Below, in pieces: positions 4,521 through 5,034 of a stretch of DNA of 5,034 nucleotides. The stretch covers positions 1-5,034 of the forward strand of contig JAOZLT010000114.1 in the NCBI GenBank assembly GCA_029934675.1, in the 5' to 3' direction. The position numbers and the translations under genes are program-made. Source of the stretch: Candidatus Altimarinota bacterium (GTDB lineage Bacteria; Patescibacteriota; Gracilibacteria; UM-FILTER-43-11). The first letter of the stretch is position 1. Each line of letters begins with the position of its first letter. Below the pieces are notes generated by a model. It was not told the DNA's origin. It saw nothing but the letters and a program-made list of their open reading frames with translations, and did no database searches.

Positions 4521-5034
4521 ATGGAAAATTCAGAACATACGCCAGTATTGCTGAAAGAAGTCATTGATCTTTTAAATCTTCGAGAAGGAATGAATGTGGT
4601 TGATTGTACACTTGGTCTTGGTGGACACAGCGCTGAAATTCTTAGCCGAATTAGCCCTGGTGGTAAATTAATGGGTTTCGATCAAGATAATAAAAATCTT
4701 GAAAAGGCTAAAAAATTTCTAAGTTCAAAGTTCCCACCACGGCGGGCAGGCAAAACTCAAAGTTCAAAGTTTATACCTGTTCACTCAAATTTTGAAAATC
4801 TAGAGTCGGAAATCAAGAAAAATAAGTTTGGAAGTCCTGATGCGATATTGTTCGATCTCGGAATTTCATCACCTCATGTAGACAATTCTGATAGAGGATT
4901 TTCATTTATGAAAAAGGGGCCTTTGGATATGAGATATGACCAAAATCAGGAACTCACAGCTCAACTTATAATAAACACTTTTAATGAAAAGAAATTGGCC
5001 GATTTAATATTTCAGTATGGCGAAGAACGGCGTT
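4521..5034 (+). CDS. rsmH: 16S rRNA (cytosine(1402)-N4)-methyltransferase RsmH, C-terminus cut by window edge
   Basis: RsmH uses S-adenosylmethionine to methylate N4 of C1402 in the ribosomal P site of 16S rRNA and is nearly universal in bacteria. The first 171 residues are visible, out of about 300. Residues 6-17 (HTPVLLKEVIDL) are the conserved N-terminus. VDCTLGLGGHS (27-37) is the AdoMet-binding loop, and Asp54 in FDQD sits at the end of the second strand, where AdoMet ribose is bound. PDAILFDLGISSP (106-118), RGFSFMKKGPLDMRYD (125-140) and YGEERR (166-171) are family signatures. Residues 68-83 (SSKFPPRRAGKTQSSK) are extra compared with usual homologues and come from a repeat insertion. 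The ATG at 4521 puts the HTPVLL motif at the usual distance; there is no Shine-Dalgarno in CACCTAGAA just before it. rsmH commonly opens the division and cell-wall cluster after mraZ, but here a divergent surface gene lies upstream. Confidence 0.96.
   Translation, partial: MENSEHTPVLLKEVIDLLNLREGMNVVDCTLGLGGHSAEILSRISPGGKLMGFDQDNKNLEKAKKFLSSKFPPRRAGKTQSSKFIPVHSNFENLESEIKKNKFGSPDAILFDLGISSPHVDNSDRGFSFMKKGPLDMRYDQNQELTAQLIINTFNEKKLADLIFQYGEERR
4721..4771 (+). repeat. In-frame repeat insertion inside rsmH, flanked by 12-bp direct repeats
   Basis: AAGTTCAAAGTT occurs at 4721-4732 and again at 4760-4771, exactly 39 bases (13 codons) apart, so both copies encode SSKF in the same frame. Each copy contains or adjoins the heptamer CAAAGTT, tandem at 4758-4771. 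Between them is a GC-rich near-palindrome, CCCACC (4733-4738) with GGCGGG (4741-4746), followed by CAGGC, in an otherwise AT-rich gene. The added residues fall between a helix and the next strand of the methyltransferase core, where a loop can grow without harm. Confidence 0.75.

Overview
The window is AT-rich DNA with compact genes. It most resembles a Candidate Phyla Radiation (Patescibacteria, Parcubacteria-like) genome. The reasons are: a lipobox/SLH surface protein with a C-terminal WSD...HS...DW segment like that of CPR surface proteins; an M16 protease of CPR-like sequence; CPR-style TCGAA-rich and AAGTTCAAAGTT repeats; and very weak Shine-Dalgarno signals. This placement comes from family resemblance and recollection, not from a search. 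Standard stop codons, including TGA, fit all the intact genes.

Left part (1-1684, all on the minus strand). An operon-like run reads antitoxin (Phd/YefM type), then toxin (RelE/ParE type), then an M16 zinc metallopeptidase that runs off the left edge. Antitoxin and toxin overlap by the four bases ATGA. The M16 frame begins only about 14 bases after the toxin stop and has no ATG, GTG or TTG before its zinc motif, so its true start is unclear.

Middle part (1685-3915). A 248-base spacer holds the probable toxin-antitoxin promoter, a pair of interleaved inverted repeats and a good intrinsic terminator for the next gene. That gene, on the minus strand, encodes a 660-residue surface protein. Its parts in order are a lipoprotein-like signal peptide, two short repeats with paired cysteines, a collagen-like Gly-X-Y stretch without proline, a third cysteine-pair repeat, three SLH domains and about 320 residues of beta-rich sequence. 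It is visibly richer in GC than its surroundings.

Right part (3916-5034). A 605-base divergent intergenic region is unusually rich in dyad symmetry. It holds a 103-base imperfect palindrome that overlaps a competing smaller hairpin, a possible dead small gene, two further hairpins, a plausible promoter for rsmH with a perfect 12-base palindrome in its spacer, and an imperfect palindrome resembling a dispersed repeat in the rsmH leader. rsmH (16S rRNA m4C1402 methyltransferase) follows on the plus strand and is cut by the right edge. It carries an in-frame 39-base insertion bounded by a 12-base direct repeat. mraZ, which often precedes rsmH, is not present here.

No tRNA, rRNA, CRISPR array or transposase gene is visible. 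The most interesting features are the insertion inside rsmH, the structured divergent region, and the M16 gene without a normal start next to a toxin-antitoxin pair.
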